A DNA stretch of 64,000 bases from Cristatella mucedo. Its lineage: Eukaryota; Bryozoa; Phylactolaemata; Cristatellidae. Location: NCBI GenBank assembly GCA_009760855.2, contig WPIO01000011.1:7962001-8026000 (forward strand). Direction: 5' to 3'. Positions 47,907 to 58,114 of this stretch are shown here, in pieces. A program made the position numbers and the translations under genes. Below the pieces are notes generated by a model. The model searched no databases. It saw nothing but the letters and a program-made list of their open reading frames with translations, and was not told the DNA's origin. The first letter of the stretch is position 1. Every line of letters begins with the position of its first letter.

Positions 47907-48239
47907 TATCCGCGGCCGACTGATAACCCAAGAGTTCTGGTGTTGACGTCGGTGGCCGGACTTCGAACCCAGTGTGACCTTTGGGGAGGTTGGACCGATA
48001 AGGGCTATGCAGCATGGGGTTGCTATGCCGTCCAGTCCACGGATCAGCAGGTGCAAAAGAATACAACACGGTCTCTGCAACCACCTCAAGAAGTCAGGAA
48101 GGTGCCCATACGTAGGGCGACCGAATACTACTAGCGCCAGCACCGGGATCAAGGTTGTCTCGGTAGTGGAGGGCTGTTTCGTGTACCTGCCCACCACCTG
48201 GTAGTCCTTATCAAGAAATCGTCCGAACATCTTCCGTGC

Positions 48240-48880
48240 TTCCTGATCACAACGCAGGACCTAAATTTCTGAGATTTCATTGGTTGAACCTATATGCAGC
48301 ATATGCAAATTCGGCGTTTTTGGTGTTCAGAATAGAATCAAATATCCAACGAAACGTCGATATCCCAACTAAGCCAGCTAGCGAAAGTGCGGGATTCCAT
48401 TAGCGGTTTTCGATTAGTTTAATCATCAGCACCTGGGTATAACCTACGGTTTAAAGAGTATCAAGCACGTCGGAGGCGATGATTCCAATCTGTAGGTTAC
48501 GGTCGGTTTGGTGCACAGCTGCCCTACGCCGACGACTAGGGCTTGCTATTGAGGTCAGAGAGCACTCTCTACTGCTGACCTGGCAGCTACTGTCGCGCCA
48601 CAACTTGCTGCGTCACTGGGCACTGGCTCCGGCGGCTAGTTAGCAGTGCTTCGAGGCGCTAATCTACTCGCATCCGTCCCCGAGCGTCTACACGAGAAGC
48701 GAGTGCCTGCTGCTTACGCTGCTACAACAAAACATGGCATGCGGCTTCCGCGCATCGACGGAGCTAAGCCGCCAAAAACAGTGCCTCTCGTAACGGCGCC
48801 AAACTCAGCGGACGCGCGACGAATGCGCCTGACGTCAGGGCGGGCCTCCTGGCCACGACAGTGCGGGGCATAATCGAGAG
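48240..48880. other. Unassigned GC-richer sequence
   Basis: Upstream of the mucin-like gene on the minus strand, so it could hold its promoter. The part after 48.5 kb is CpG-richer and may be the outer part of the LTR relic that follows. Confidence 0.35.
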
Positions 48881-49255
48881 GAGCGTGCGGAAGCAGAATG
48901 AAAAGCTTCGCAGCCTCCATTTTGTTTGACCGTTTCCCTCGCTCTCTGGGAACTTGCGTGAGCCGCCCAGTCCTCCGCTGCTGTCAAATTGACTTATCCA
49001 AGTATGGTATTGATACGGACTTGCTACGTTAAGTTACCGGCACTCTTAGTCGCGGATGCGTTCCCCCTCCCCTGCTGTCGGCATACCTGCGTGCATCGGT
49101 GCAGCGCTTAAAAGTCGCTAGCCACGATCCAAGGTTCAGGCGTTACCAGTAGTCATCGTTCGACGTCGGAGATTTGTACCTTACCGAGCGCTGCGTTTAC
49201 GGCCACGCTGTGTCCTGAGGCGGAAGCCGCAGCACCACATTTGTAACGCTGCGGA
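48880..49255 (+). mobile_element. Solo LTR-like Gypsy relic
   Basis: Collinear with the 36.0-36.3 kb LTR: TTGACTTATCC, TGATACGGACTTGCTACG, CTGCTGTCGGCATACC, AAGGTTCAGGCGTTACCAG and CACATTTGTAACG. No pol sequence is adjacent. Confidence 0.6.
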
Positions 49256-49351
49256 CCGCTCGGACGCCTTTGTCTGAATAACCCACCGAGCAAGTGACTA
49301 TCATTCTCATAAATTGGAACAGTTGGCGTATTAAGGATAGTGCAGGTGACA

Positions 49352-49390
49352 AATAATAATGTACTTGATAAAGCGCCCTCAGAGAACTTA
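49352..49390 (-). mobile_element. LINE-A 3' tail scrap
   Basis: AAATAATAATGTACTTGATA followed by AAGCGCCCTCAGAGAACTT, only the last 40 bases of LINE-A. Confidence 0.85.
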
Positions 49391-49458
49391 AACAAAGGAC
49401 AAAGGCTTTTTAAGGCTATGGGGTGCGCTTTTCAAATGCCGTGAAGCGATTCATAAAT

Positions 49459-49634
49459 AAAATAAATAAATAAATCTTAGCTGATTAAACAGCCTCTTTT
49501 TGTATAGCGATAGATGAGCCTCTATCACCACCGCTTGCAGTGGCGATAAAGAATCGCCCACCGCAGGAACCCACGACCTCGGGACCGAGGTCGTGAAAGC
49601 AACCGCCTTACCTAGTGTGCCAGCACGGCTCACC
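49459..49634 (-). mobile_element. SINE-B with (AAAT)n tail
   Basis: AAATAAATAAATAAATC tail, AGCTGATTAAACAGCCTC, CACCGCTTGCAGTGGCG, CCACGACCTCGGGACCGAGG and CAGCACGGCTCACC. The clearest SINE-B tail in the window. Confidence 0.92.
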
Positions 49635-49992
49635 TCCTAAATAATGGCTGGCTTCTCAAATCTCGCGATTTCTAATGACGACTCGGACTCAGGAGTGAAG
49701 GAAAAAAGTCTCCGCGTAGGAGCACGGTTGATTTCATTTTAACGGAGCATTGAGATAAGCTCGTGCGGCTACGGTCGTAGGTCTCAGCATTCGGTCAGAA
49801 AGCCGTTGCCCGCATAAAGAACAGCTAATCAGTTCATGACGGGAAGCGCCAGCCGCTCTCAGATCTGGCACAGTAACTCAGCAAATTAATTGGTTTTAAA
49901 ATGCTAAGAGAAATCAGGCGTTGCGTTAAACTATTCTTTGATCTGCAGAAGTCAATGTAGACCTAACACGCGTACTGGCTAATGTTTGCGTT

Positions 49993-50535
49993 CAGTTGTC
50001 CCTCGCCACTTCGCGCTTCGACTTTCGCGGCTTCACTCTATCGCTGTTTTTTTAATACGTGTATATTTATTTAAAGGTTAATCGAGATAGTGAAAATCAT
50101 ACAGCTCACGCTCGTTTGTATAAAGTGAGTTATACACCCTAGCATTACAACTAAAATTAAAATTACTGTACGTACGGAACGCGGAAGAACACGACGACGC
50201 ACGTGTTGAAGGTACTGCACCACCTGAAGACTCTCCTAATGGTGTCGTGCCTTCAGAGGAGCAGTAACCTTGCTCTTCTTTGTTGTGCTGTTTATCTCTC
50301 CATCTTAATCGCTTCATCACCAAACGCACTATTTGTATAGCTTGATGTTTGTGCGTAAGAATTGTGTGCAATTAAATGTACAATAATATTTATACAATAT
50401 TTGCGTCTAAAACAGATCTTCTATGCTCAAACTAAGAAAATAATTGATTTATAAATAAAGAATCCTACCTCGCGAAAATTCACCTATCGTGGCAGAGTCT
50501 GGAACCATTTATCTGCAATAAACGAGGGACGACTT
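49993..50535. mobile_element. Tigger/pogo-like non-autonomous DNA transposon
   Basis: Starts CAGTTGTCCCTCGCCACTTC, then TTTCGCGGCTTCACTCTATC, and ends AACGAGGGACGACT. Internal sequence aligns throughout with the 33.9 kb copy (for example GAGCAGTAACCTTG and GGCAGAGTCTGGAA). About 543 bases, with no transposase frame. Confidence 0.87.
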
Positions 50536-50738
50536 TATTAACCTTACACCGCTCAAAATCATATAATGCAGCACGCTGTCGGTACTATTCATTCCGTTGG
50601 AAATGTGACCAACTTAGTGGCTTCCACCTAAACCTATACTCAACGCCACTTGTACCTAAACTTCAGCCATGGCCGTTGATTCTCGCATAATCGGTTCTTG
50701 GCCATTACAATTCAGGAACCCCAAATAATGAAATAATT

Positions 50739-50872
50739 GCCGAGCTGGTTTGGTCTAGCGGTTAAGGTGCTCGCCCCGACCAAGGTCTGACTGAGATCGT
50801 GGGCTCGAGCCCCGAAGCATATGTGAAGCGCCTGAATAGAGATTAAGTTCTCTTGGGGCGCAATATAAATGA
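50739..50872 (+). mobile_element. SINE-A, best preserved
   Basis: GCCGAGCTGGTTTGGTCTAG (A box), GGTGCTCGCCCCGACC, GATCGTGGGCTCGAGCCCC (B box), then GAAGCGCCTGAATAGAGATT and TCTCTTGGGGCGC as in the LINE-A tail. Confidence 0.95.
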
Positions 50873-50882
50873 ACTATACATA

Positions 50883-50895
50883 CAACTTATGGCGG

Positions 50896-50979
<84 letters not shown>

Positions 50980-50992
50980 CCGCCATAAGTTG
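50883..50992. repeat. 110-base perfect palindrome around (AT)n
   Basis: CAACTTATGGCGGATTATAT at 50883-50902 is the exact reverse complement of 50973-50992; the interior is alternating AT. It begins about ten bases after a SINE-A copy. Confidence 0.93.
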
Positions 50993-51374
50993 GCTGATTT
51001 AGCAAGCCATTCAAATGCACTAAGGGTCAAGAGTACTTGTAGGCTCAATGGGGAATGCAACGATACGTAAAAATACATCAGCCTACAATGGAAGTACGAG
51101 GAAGAAGCAAGGGATAACAAAGGAGTACAAGTAAAGAAGCAAAGAGATCCAACAAATGCAATGACCATCAATCCGATCCTCTGACTTTTGACTTGCTGGT
51201 TATTTCCGCTTAATATAGCTCTGTGTGATATTTTAATGCTATCCAAATGCCAAGTTCCTACGACGTTGCAAAAAAGTCGACAAATCTAAATATATATATA
51301 TTTTTGTTCGTGCTAACTGACTTGATTGAACTTTTGAATTCGACTTGCTTAAAACTGACTTTAACAAATTACAA

Positions 51375-52240
51375 TAGTATAATAATAATACATTTGTATC
51401 GTGCCCTCAGAGAAATTAGTCTTTCTCTAGGCATTTTACATGTGCTGCAAAGGAAGCATGGTCGTATGGCGAACGGTAGCAAGCTCAATAAACAACAATA
51501 ATAACACGGTTAGAGGTGACATGCATTGGGTCAGCATGCAAATATGGTTAGTGGCTGCATGCACAGCGTCAGCATGCATAAGCACAGAAAGAACGAATCC
51601 TATAGATTCGGTAAACGTAATAATACATAGATTGGTATTACAAAAAAACATAATTAGTTTTTTTAATTTAGTCAAATCTGGGGATATTGGGACACAAATC
51701 GGAAGTGATTTCCAGGCTTTTCGCAGCGTAAGAATCAAAGGCATAGTCTCCAGAGGATTTCAGATCGTGCAAAGCATAGCTACGCGATTAGATTCAGAAA
51801 ATTGGATCGTAGTATGCTTAGCCTTTTTAGAGAGTAGTTTTAATACGTAAGCTGGAGCCAAAAAATGAAGGGGCCTATAAATGAGTGAAAAACGAAAAAG
51901 GTTATGCGCTTCTTGACTAGGAGCTAGTGCAGGTCGGCTAGAAGTGGTTTCCGGTAACAATTTCGATGCTCGCGACAGACTAGTCTAGCAGCTGAGTTTT
52001 GTACCAACTGTAAGCGTCTGACCCCATGGGCTGGTAGACCAGCAAGCAGTGAGTTACAGAAGTCGAGATGAAATGTCACAGCTACTTGGATTGACTTCGA
52101 TGTGGTATCACTGTCTGAGAAAGTCGGAATTTTCTCAATTTTATGTCGCTGAAAGTAGGCAGACTTGACTGTGGAGCTGAAGTATTCGTCTAATGAAAGG
52201 TCACTTTGGAACAGGATGCCTAGATTTCGTTAAGATTCTT
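51375..52240 (-). mobile_element. LINE-A 3' part
   Basis: (TAA) tail at 51378-51390, CGTGCCCTCAGAGAAATTAG, then the ORF2 C-terminus with many stops, to about TGCCTAGATTTCGTTAAG. Confidence 0.85.
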
Positions 52241-52349
52241 GTATTTCAAAACTTGCATATCAAAGTCTCAAGTTGTGATCATGAAGCGAAGACCAGACAG
52301 TGGAGTCATTTAAAGCTCTGGTAGTTCCGTGAAACTCACGGCCTACGAC

Positions 52350-52426
52350 TTATTTTTGATTGATAGATGCATATTCGAGATCGGCACTTATACTTTCGCT
52401 GGCTTTGGGTCGTAGCACGGACTGAC
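52350..52426 (-). CDS. Terminal exon with ITIM-like tyrosine motif
   Basis: Minus-strand exon following a textbook acceptor (TACCTTTTCTGTTGCAATACAG; the tract is pyrimidine-rich). Entered in phase 1 it encodes about 25 residues, GQSVLRPKASESISADLEYA then SINQK, and stops at TAA (52350-52352). LEYASI fits the ITIM consensus [SIVL]-x-Y-x-x-[IVL] bound by SH2-domain phosphatases in receptor tails. The rest is hydrophilic as expected of a cytoplasmic tail. In phase 0 the frame closes after 12 codons; phase 2 gives a longer basic frame. The transmembrane and extracellular exons were not found. Confidence 0.52.
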
Positions 52427-52618
52427 CTGTATTGCAACAGAAAAGGTAAAAGGCATAATCTGGATGTAAGTTCTGGATTTCTAAGTGCTTTCTTTCTGTG
52501 TAACACCTGACGCCGATGCACTCAATTATAAAAAAAAATACATGCAAGCACGCCACGCAGTGATAAGCGTTATCATAGTAATAATAGCAAATACACGGCA
52601 TGGTGAGCAGGATCCGAC

Positions 52619-52690
52619 CTTCAATGCCTGCAATAATCATTGCTGCCCTCCGAGCTGCTGCTGCTTCCTCCAGATCTTCCTCGTTAACGT
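52619..52690 (-). CDS. Candidate exon upstream of the ITIM-like exon
   Basis: Minus-strand exon of 72 bases, acceptor GCGTCTGCAACAG, weak donor GAAG|GTCGGA, phase 1 at both ends. It encodes VNEEDLEEAAAARRAAMIIA followed by GIE, an acidic-then-basic stretch that would fit a cytoplasmic juxtamembrane or coiled segment. It joins in phase to the exon at 52350-52426. No domain is recognised. Confidence 0.28.
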
Positions 52691-52699
52691 CTGTTGCAG

Positions 52700-54500
52700 A
52701 CGCTCAGACGCCAACCCATTACTGGCAAATAGTGTCGTCTAGCATACGATCAATTTAAGTTGCTAAGATCCAAATTGACGCTTAGGATGAAATACGGTGC
52801 TGAGCGCGGTTTGAAGACGTGTCTACATTGTTACCGTCAGCACCGATTTCGGAAAAAGGGGTGTGCATTCGAGTGCTGTTTCTCGTGTAAGTGCTCCGAG
52901 GTCAGTCCGAGGTCAGGTGGTCAGCTGGTCGCTTCTAGTCTTGATGTCCGCGAAAAGTGTAGCGGAGCATTGTAGCACGGTATTAAGATTGACACACGTG
53001 AAGTCCCAGGACTTGCTGCCGTGCTGACGATCTATAACGGTATTCGAAAGTCCGCTATGTCATCTGGCACATTTCCGATCATCGACACGGTTCTATCTTG
53101 TTACTAAGTACCTTTAGCTGCTAATCTGATGTGACGACTTTTACTCTTGACTTTCGCCCGTTCGCTGTAGCATTTGTCCGATTGTCTGGCTCGTGCAACC
53201 TGGCAATAATGGTACAATGGCCCGGTCACAGAGTTTAACAATTTCTTGGTCACTGTCTTCAAGTTAGTGTGTATACAAATTGCTCTTGCTTCCCAGGTCA
53301 ACAGCATTCATGGCGACAACGACCTCGTATATAATGTTCCAGAAATATACGATATATATAACAGACGAGGCAGAGATGCGCAATGAATAGACCTGAAATT
53401 CGTTCATTCAGAATCAACACGCACACGTGAGCAATTAGATTCTCTGGTTTCAGGTGTAGCAACTGATGGAAGTTTGTATAGAGCTGTATTTCAGAAAGCT
53501 GTGTGCACTCGTCTGTAAGAGCTACGGAGTCTTTTCTTACAATAGTCATTTCAAGCATGGATCTTGAAAGAACGGCTGCAAAATGTTCGGAAGCTTACAA
53601 AAAAGAGCATTCATTCACTTTTAACCTCGGTCTGTACATTGTAGCTACTCTTGTATGACACTTTCTTTGCAAAATACCAACAGCCATTTAGCTAGTCTAT
53701 GCCGATTTTCATTGCTGAAATTGTCCCGAGTAATACTTGCACTTCTGAGGAGGCCTGCACGAGCATTCCGGGGAATTCTCAGCGGAAACGATGTACGTAA
53801 TGCAGCAGCCTATTTTGTCGGGTCGGGGCTAGCGCCTTGCATTCTGGGCCAAACCAGCCGATTCAATGCTTGATAGCGAGCAGGCAAAGTTTTAGACGAG
53901 CATGTTTCTATGTGACAGGTACGCTTTTGGAGACAAGGACAGATAGGTCGCTGTGTTTTGCACCAGTTTCAGAAGCGTGAGAAAACAACTTTCCTATAAA
54001 CGCAGTGATATATACCCTGCTCTTACCGCTGTAACTGATGCACTCTAAATCAGCTAGATTGCGCATGACGAGATATCAGTCCCTGGCGACATGATATATA
54101 GCGATATCATAGCAATTCGCTAGTGATATAACGCAGGGCTTTGCAGAGATTTTCGCTTATGTGTCATCGCACGTCGGCTAGGAATAGCGCCTCTACGAGC
54201 GCTTGGCTTGAGGCCGAAGGAAATGAGTGCAGACACCGCTGTACCACGTTTATAGCACTTACAACTGCATCGCGTGTGTACAGGTAATTGTCAGCAAATA
54301 TGTTTTGATATCTTAGTGCTGGCCACGCTGGAGGTGACTATTCGGAAGGGAATGAGAGCAGAGCTACCTGGCAGTCGGCCGAACCATGCCCAGCCGATGC
54401 AGCCATCAGCCGGAAATCGACAGTAAACATCCGTAAATACTGCTCACCGTACTTGTTTTGTCGTTACCGCTAAAGTACAGTGCTTCAGGATCTTTGCGAG
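52700..54500. other. Unassigned sequence
   Basis: Short frames on both strands (for example minus 53298-53558 and plus 53655-53873) have no domain. A transmembrane exon for the ITIM-like gene was looked for here without success. Confidence 0.35.
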
Positions 54501-54538
54501 AATGCATGTTCAAAATACAGCAGCAGCATTTTTGGAGA

Positions 54539-54652
54539 GTGAGATAAAGAAAGAGAAGAAGAGGGAAAGAAGGGCCACAAAAAAGAGAGAGCGTGAAAGA
54601 GAGAGAGAGAGAGGAGGAGGGGAAAGAAAGATAGGCGGAGACAGAGAGAATA

Positions 54653-54705
<53 letters not shown>

Positions 54706-54757
54706 GAGAGCAAGTCAGAGAGAGAGAGGGAGAGAGAGGGAGAGAAGGGAGGCACAT
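54539..54757 (+). repeat. (GA)n-rich microsatellite
   Basis: Purine-only tract of about 200 bases with a purer GA core at 54655-54700. Long Glu/Arg and Ser/Leu frames over it are artefacts. Confidence 0.95.
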
Positions 54758-54993
54758 TTGTATGAGATAAAGGCACGGGGATACAGAAGAGAGATATAGA
54801 GCTAATGGACAGGAACACGTGATGACAAAATAGTGAGGAAGAGAAAGAAGGCCTGATTAATGGCCTTCGTTAACCTTTAATTCGTACTGAAAGCATATAG
54901 ACTTCGTATCTGCCAAAGCTGCAGGCTTCGTAACTAGTCGTGACCACACCAGAACAGCTAGTAGGTGTGGTTCACGCTTTCAATTTTATTATT

Positions 54994-55125
54994 GCCGTTC
55001 TGGTTTGGTCTAGCGGTCAAGGTGCTCGCTCCGACCAAGGTCTGTCTGAGGTCGTGGGCTCGAGCCCCTAGGCATATGTGAAGCGCCTGAATAGAGATTA
55101 AGTTCTCTTGGGGCGCTATATTATA
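54994..55125 (+). mobile_element. SINE-A copy
   Basis: GCCGTTCTGGTTTGGTCTAG, GGTCGTGGGCTCGAGCCCC, GAAGCGCCTGAATAGAGATT and TCTCTTGGGGCGCTATA; followed by an AT-rich stretch. Confidence 0.93.
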
Positions 55126-55129
55126 TTTA

Positions 55130-56210
55130 TATTATTAAGCCACTTACTTGCGACACGTGCCAACACCATAGGTTTACTCAGTCTATTCCTATATAATCGA
55201 ATATAGTTTCACCTGGAAGCGCGTACGGAAGATGGGTTTCTAGTGGTAACAGAATCGTTAAAGGACGCTACCGTTTTACTAAAGTCTCACATTTCTGCTA
55301 TAGACACTAGTCATTTATAATCGAGCGATTGATCAGACAAGAAATCACAGCAGTGTCCTCAGTATTTGAACTCAGGGGCTAGTTCATGTGAGTCGGGTGA
55401 TTTTTCTCATTATTCGAATGATTTTTAATATTACTATACAGATAGTACGCGACGCTGATTGACTGGACTAAACGTTATGTGAGAACCGTGCCTGGAGCAA
55501 TGAATGATAAGGATACTAATCCTAATAGTCTCTACTAGAAGCAGGCTGTGGCATTGTATTTGGTATTCTGTATTTAGGCTAGATCAAAGTAAATGAAGCA
55601 GCTGCAGCAGATGCATCATCTGAATTGTGCTGCGATATTTGATAGCAGAAAGTAAAAAGGGAATTTTTTCCAAGCAAGTAGCTACACATCGGCAATATTG
55701 ACGCAACGTGTAAGGTCATGATAAGGCCAGATTGTGACGACTCGTGAGCTAGATACTATGCCCCCCTCCCCAGCCCGATCACTGCAGAGTTCACTGGCCA
55801 TCAAACTTCTATCATCATTCTTTGAGAGCTTTTCGGCAATTTAGTGCATAAGGTTTTCGCCGCATGTGTGATTGAGGCAAGATTCAACGGATGCTGCACA
55901 TGGAGACAGATACCAAAGAAAAAAGTTAATAGTCAGCTCTTTTAAACTTAGCAATACACTGAGCTACATAGAGTAATGGGTCATGAAGGCTCTCTGACAG
56001 TGGCATAGAAGCGCATCTGCTGAACTATTTGAATAATAATTAGATGATTGCAGACGTTTATTGAATTATAGCTCTTCTCTCCGCTAAGCGCTCGGTAGGC
56101 TTACTTACGGAGGGGCCTTCCCTCTACTACCCATTGCCCTAGAATGGAACTCTGACTGAATGCTACTGCTATGGGCTTACGCACAGCACACTTTGAAATG
56201 CAACAGCATT
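55130..56210. other. Unassigned sequence
   Basis: No repeat family recognised. On the minus strand a possible 30-base microexon lies near 56110-56139 between a good acceptor and GTAAGTAAG, too short to judge. Confidence 0.3.
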
Positions 56211-56218
56211 GCAATGGG

Positions 56219-56378
56219 CCGTGATAACCGAGAAGGTGAGGTGCTCACTCATCACGACCGAGGTCCTGGGTCCAAAAATGCATTGGGCGATCTTTTATTG
56301 CCAACTGCAAGCAGTGGTGATAGCCAATAAGGCTCCCCTGCCGCTATAAAAGTGAGGCTGTTAAATCAGCTGATATTT
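56219..56378 (+). mobile_element. SINE-B, diverged
   Basis: CCGTGATAACCGAGAAGG, GGGCGATCTTTTATTGCC, CTGCAAGCAGTGGTGATAGC and TTAAATCAGCTGATATTT. The head region is altered toward SINE-A-like GAGGTGCTCACTC. Confidence 0.75.
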
Positions 56379-56389
56379 ATTATTTATTA

Positions 56390-57385
56390 TTTTGTAGTGC
56401 ATCTGCTATTGCAGCCTGCTCTCCAGTGAGGCTGCCGCCATTGCATGGCATGCAGCAGCTGGTTCATGCATAGGAAATCCCGACAAAGGCGCTCTTTTCC
56501 GGTCGGCATAAAGATTGGAGAGCTTCACCAGATCCTCCATAGTTGCACACAGTCTTTATTCAGTTCTGCTATCTGCTACATCATACAGCAATCACCGCAG
56601 CCAAGCCTTGACTTTCAAGCAGAAAATGACGGCAGGTTCTCAATCGGGGAAGCGTTTGAGCCGTTGACCACATCTTTCTGTCGCTCGCGATAGCAGGATT
56701 TAGAAGCGAGGATACCCTGTGGATCATAGCTTGAGGACAGTTGGCCTGTCTGCTACGGGTGTAATGCCATAATGTAATCTCACTCTTGGAGTGCTTTCCT
56801 CAATATCTTGTCCCCTTGCGCTAAAGTAGTCGCTCTTCATTTCATTAAAATGAAATCCACATGCTGCTAGCTTCAGGCATTAAGCTAGGCATAATTACGA
56901 TTAATCTCGTTCACAACTATCACACAGACTGGAGCTGGGCAGAGCGATCCAGGCCTGTCATTGTTATCTTTTGATAGCTTCAGGCGCGGCCGTAGCTCTG
57001 GATTACAGTGCCACTACCAACTTCAGCTGCATGAACTCTGACATCGTGCATTCTGAAAGCCTAATTCATTGGTGCACATGAGTTTCTGTGGTTCAAGGTC
57101 CGACTATCCCCGTGGCCAAGCAGAGCTCGGGGCTTTTTCAGTATTTACAAAAATGAATCCTGGCCAGGATCGATGCCAGACCTTTGCATGTATTGACTTG
57201 TGGAGGCAGTCTAGCGGGTCACACCAACTTGAGATCACTCCAGAAATCTCAACGTTGGCCTGAATGTGGCGAATAAAGAGGGCAACGTAAGAAGGATATG
57301 TTGGCCTCCAATGGTTCACCGAGTAGACCACTGAGAATATAGCATTGTCTTCTTGAGCAGTATTGAGCAGTTCCTCGGAATCCGT
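56390..57385 (-). other. Possible 3' UTR of the ShKT gene
   Basis: Follows the stop codon on the minus strand. An AATAAA (plus-strand TTTATT at 56555-56560) could be the polyadenylation signal, about 830 bases after the stop. No coding domain is seen. Confidence 0.35.
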
Positions 57386-57387
57386 GG

Positions 57388-57518
57388 CTAGGGTTGCCAG
57401 TCCGGAATGCTGCAAATCTTACACGACAGCTGACAAGTCTTTCTTGCGTATCTGAAAAGGTCGCACTTTCCGGATTTGGCCCACTGCGGACAGTTCACAT
57501 GGCCATCGGTGCAGGCAT
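57388..57518 (-). CDS. ShKT gene: terminal exon with the second ShKT module
   Basis: Minus-strand exon with acceptor TTTCATCTTATTTTAG, entered in phase 1, coding to a TAG stop at 57388-57390. It encodes one ShKT (SXC) domain of about 37 residues with all six cysteines in family spacing, including CPQWAKSGKC and a final C-x-x-S-C-x-x-C, and a six-residue tail after the last cysteine. ShKT domains are small disulfide folds named after a sea-anemone potassium-channel peptide. They also occur widely as modules of metalloproteases and other secreted animal proteins, so toxin function should not be assumed. No donor precedes the stop. Its phase fits the exon at 61988-62104. Confidence 0.9.
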
Positions 57519-57529
57519 CTAAAATAAGA

Positions 57530-58015
57530 TGAAAGAAAAACATAACAATATCTCCCAACCTATTACTTATTACAACCTATTAGGCGAGCGAATTTCTTGC
57601 CCAGTAAGATTTAGGAAGTTAGGAAAGGCACAGATAAGATTCCCTGCGACGACATGACAAAGGATTCTAACTCTTAATGGGGCCGCTCCACATTTATTCC
57701 TCGCTATTTCAAAAGGAGTCTTTTCCTGAGTGTCTTTCGTAGCATAAATGCACTGCCTTTGCAGTCAGTGACGTACCGTGCATTTTTCCAGAGAACCATA
57801 CCTAGATTTGTCGGTTGAAATTATTCAAGCGACTTCGACGCTGCCTGAATGTTCGAATCGGGCTTCCGCCCCCACCCATTTTGAGACGCACTATCAGTTT
57901 GAAGGACTCTTTACTTTGAATGGTGCATGGTAAATGCAAAAGAGCCACATTCAATAAAGTTCTGAAGGCTAAACGAGAATCTTGAAACTAAAACCCGTTC
58001 GTTTTGTCAAAAAGA
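57530..58015 (-). other. Intron of the ShKT gene, left part
   Basis: No repeat or exon recognised before the LINE-A tail at 58.02 kb. Confidence 0.6.
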
Positions 58016-58019
58016 CTCA

Positions 58020-58110
58020 GCAATAATAATAATAATGCACTTGAAAAAGTGCCCTCAGAGAACTCAATCTCTTCCAAGGCGCTTCACAACCGCTTCAAAT
58101 GGAAACGCTA
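58020..58110 (-). mobile_element. LINE-A 3' tail
   Basis: AATAATAATAATAATGCACT, then GTGCCCTCAGAGAACTCAAT and CAAGGCGCTTCACAAC. A 5'-truncated insertion in the ShKT-gene intron. Confidence 0.9.
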
Positions 58111-58114
58111 TTGA

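Noticed and set aside
56110-56139. Possible 30-base minus-strand microexon between strong splice signals
   Set aside because: Too short to carry evidence, and it lies downstream of the stop codon of the only gene recognised upstream.
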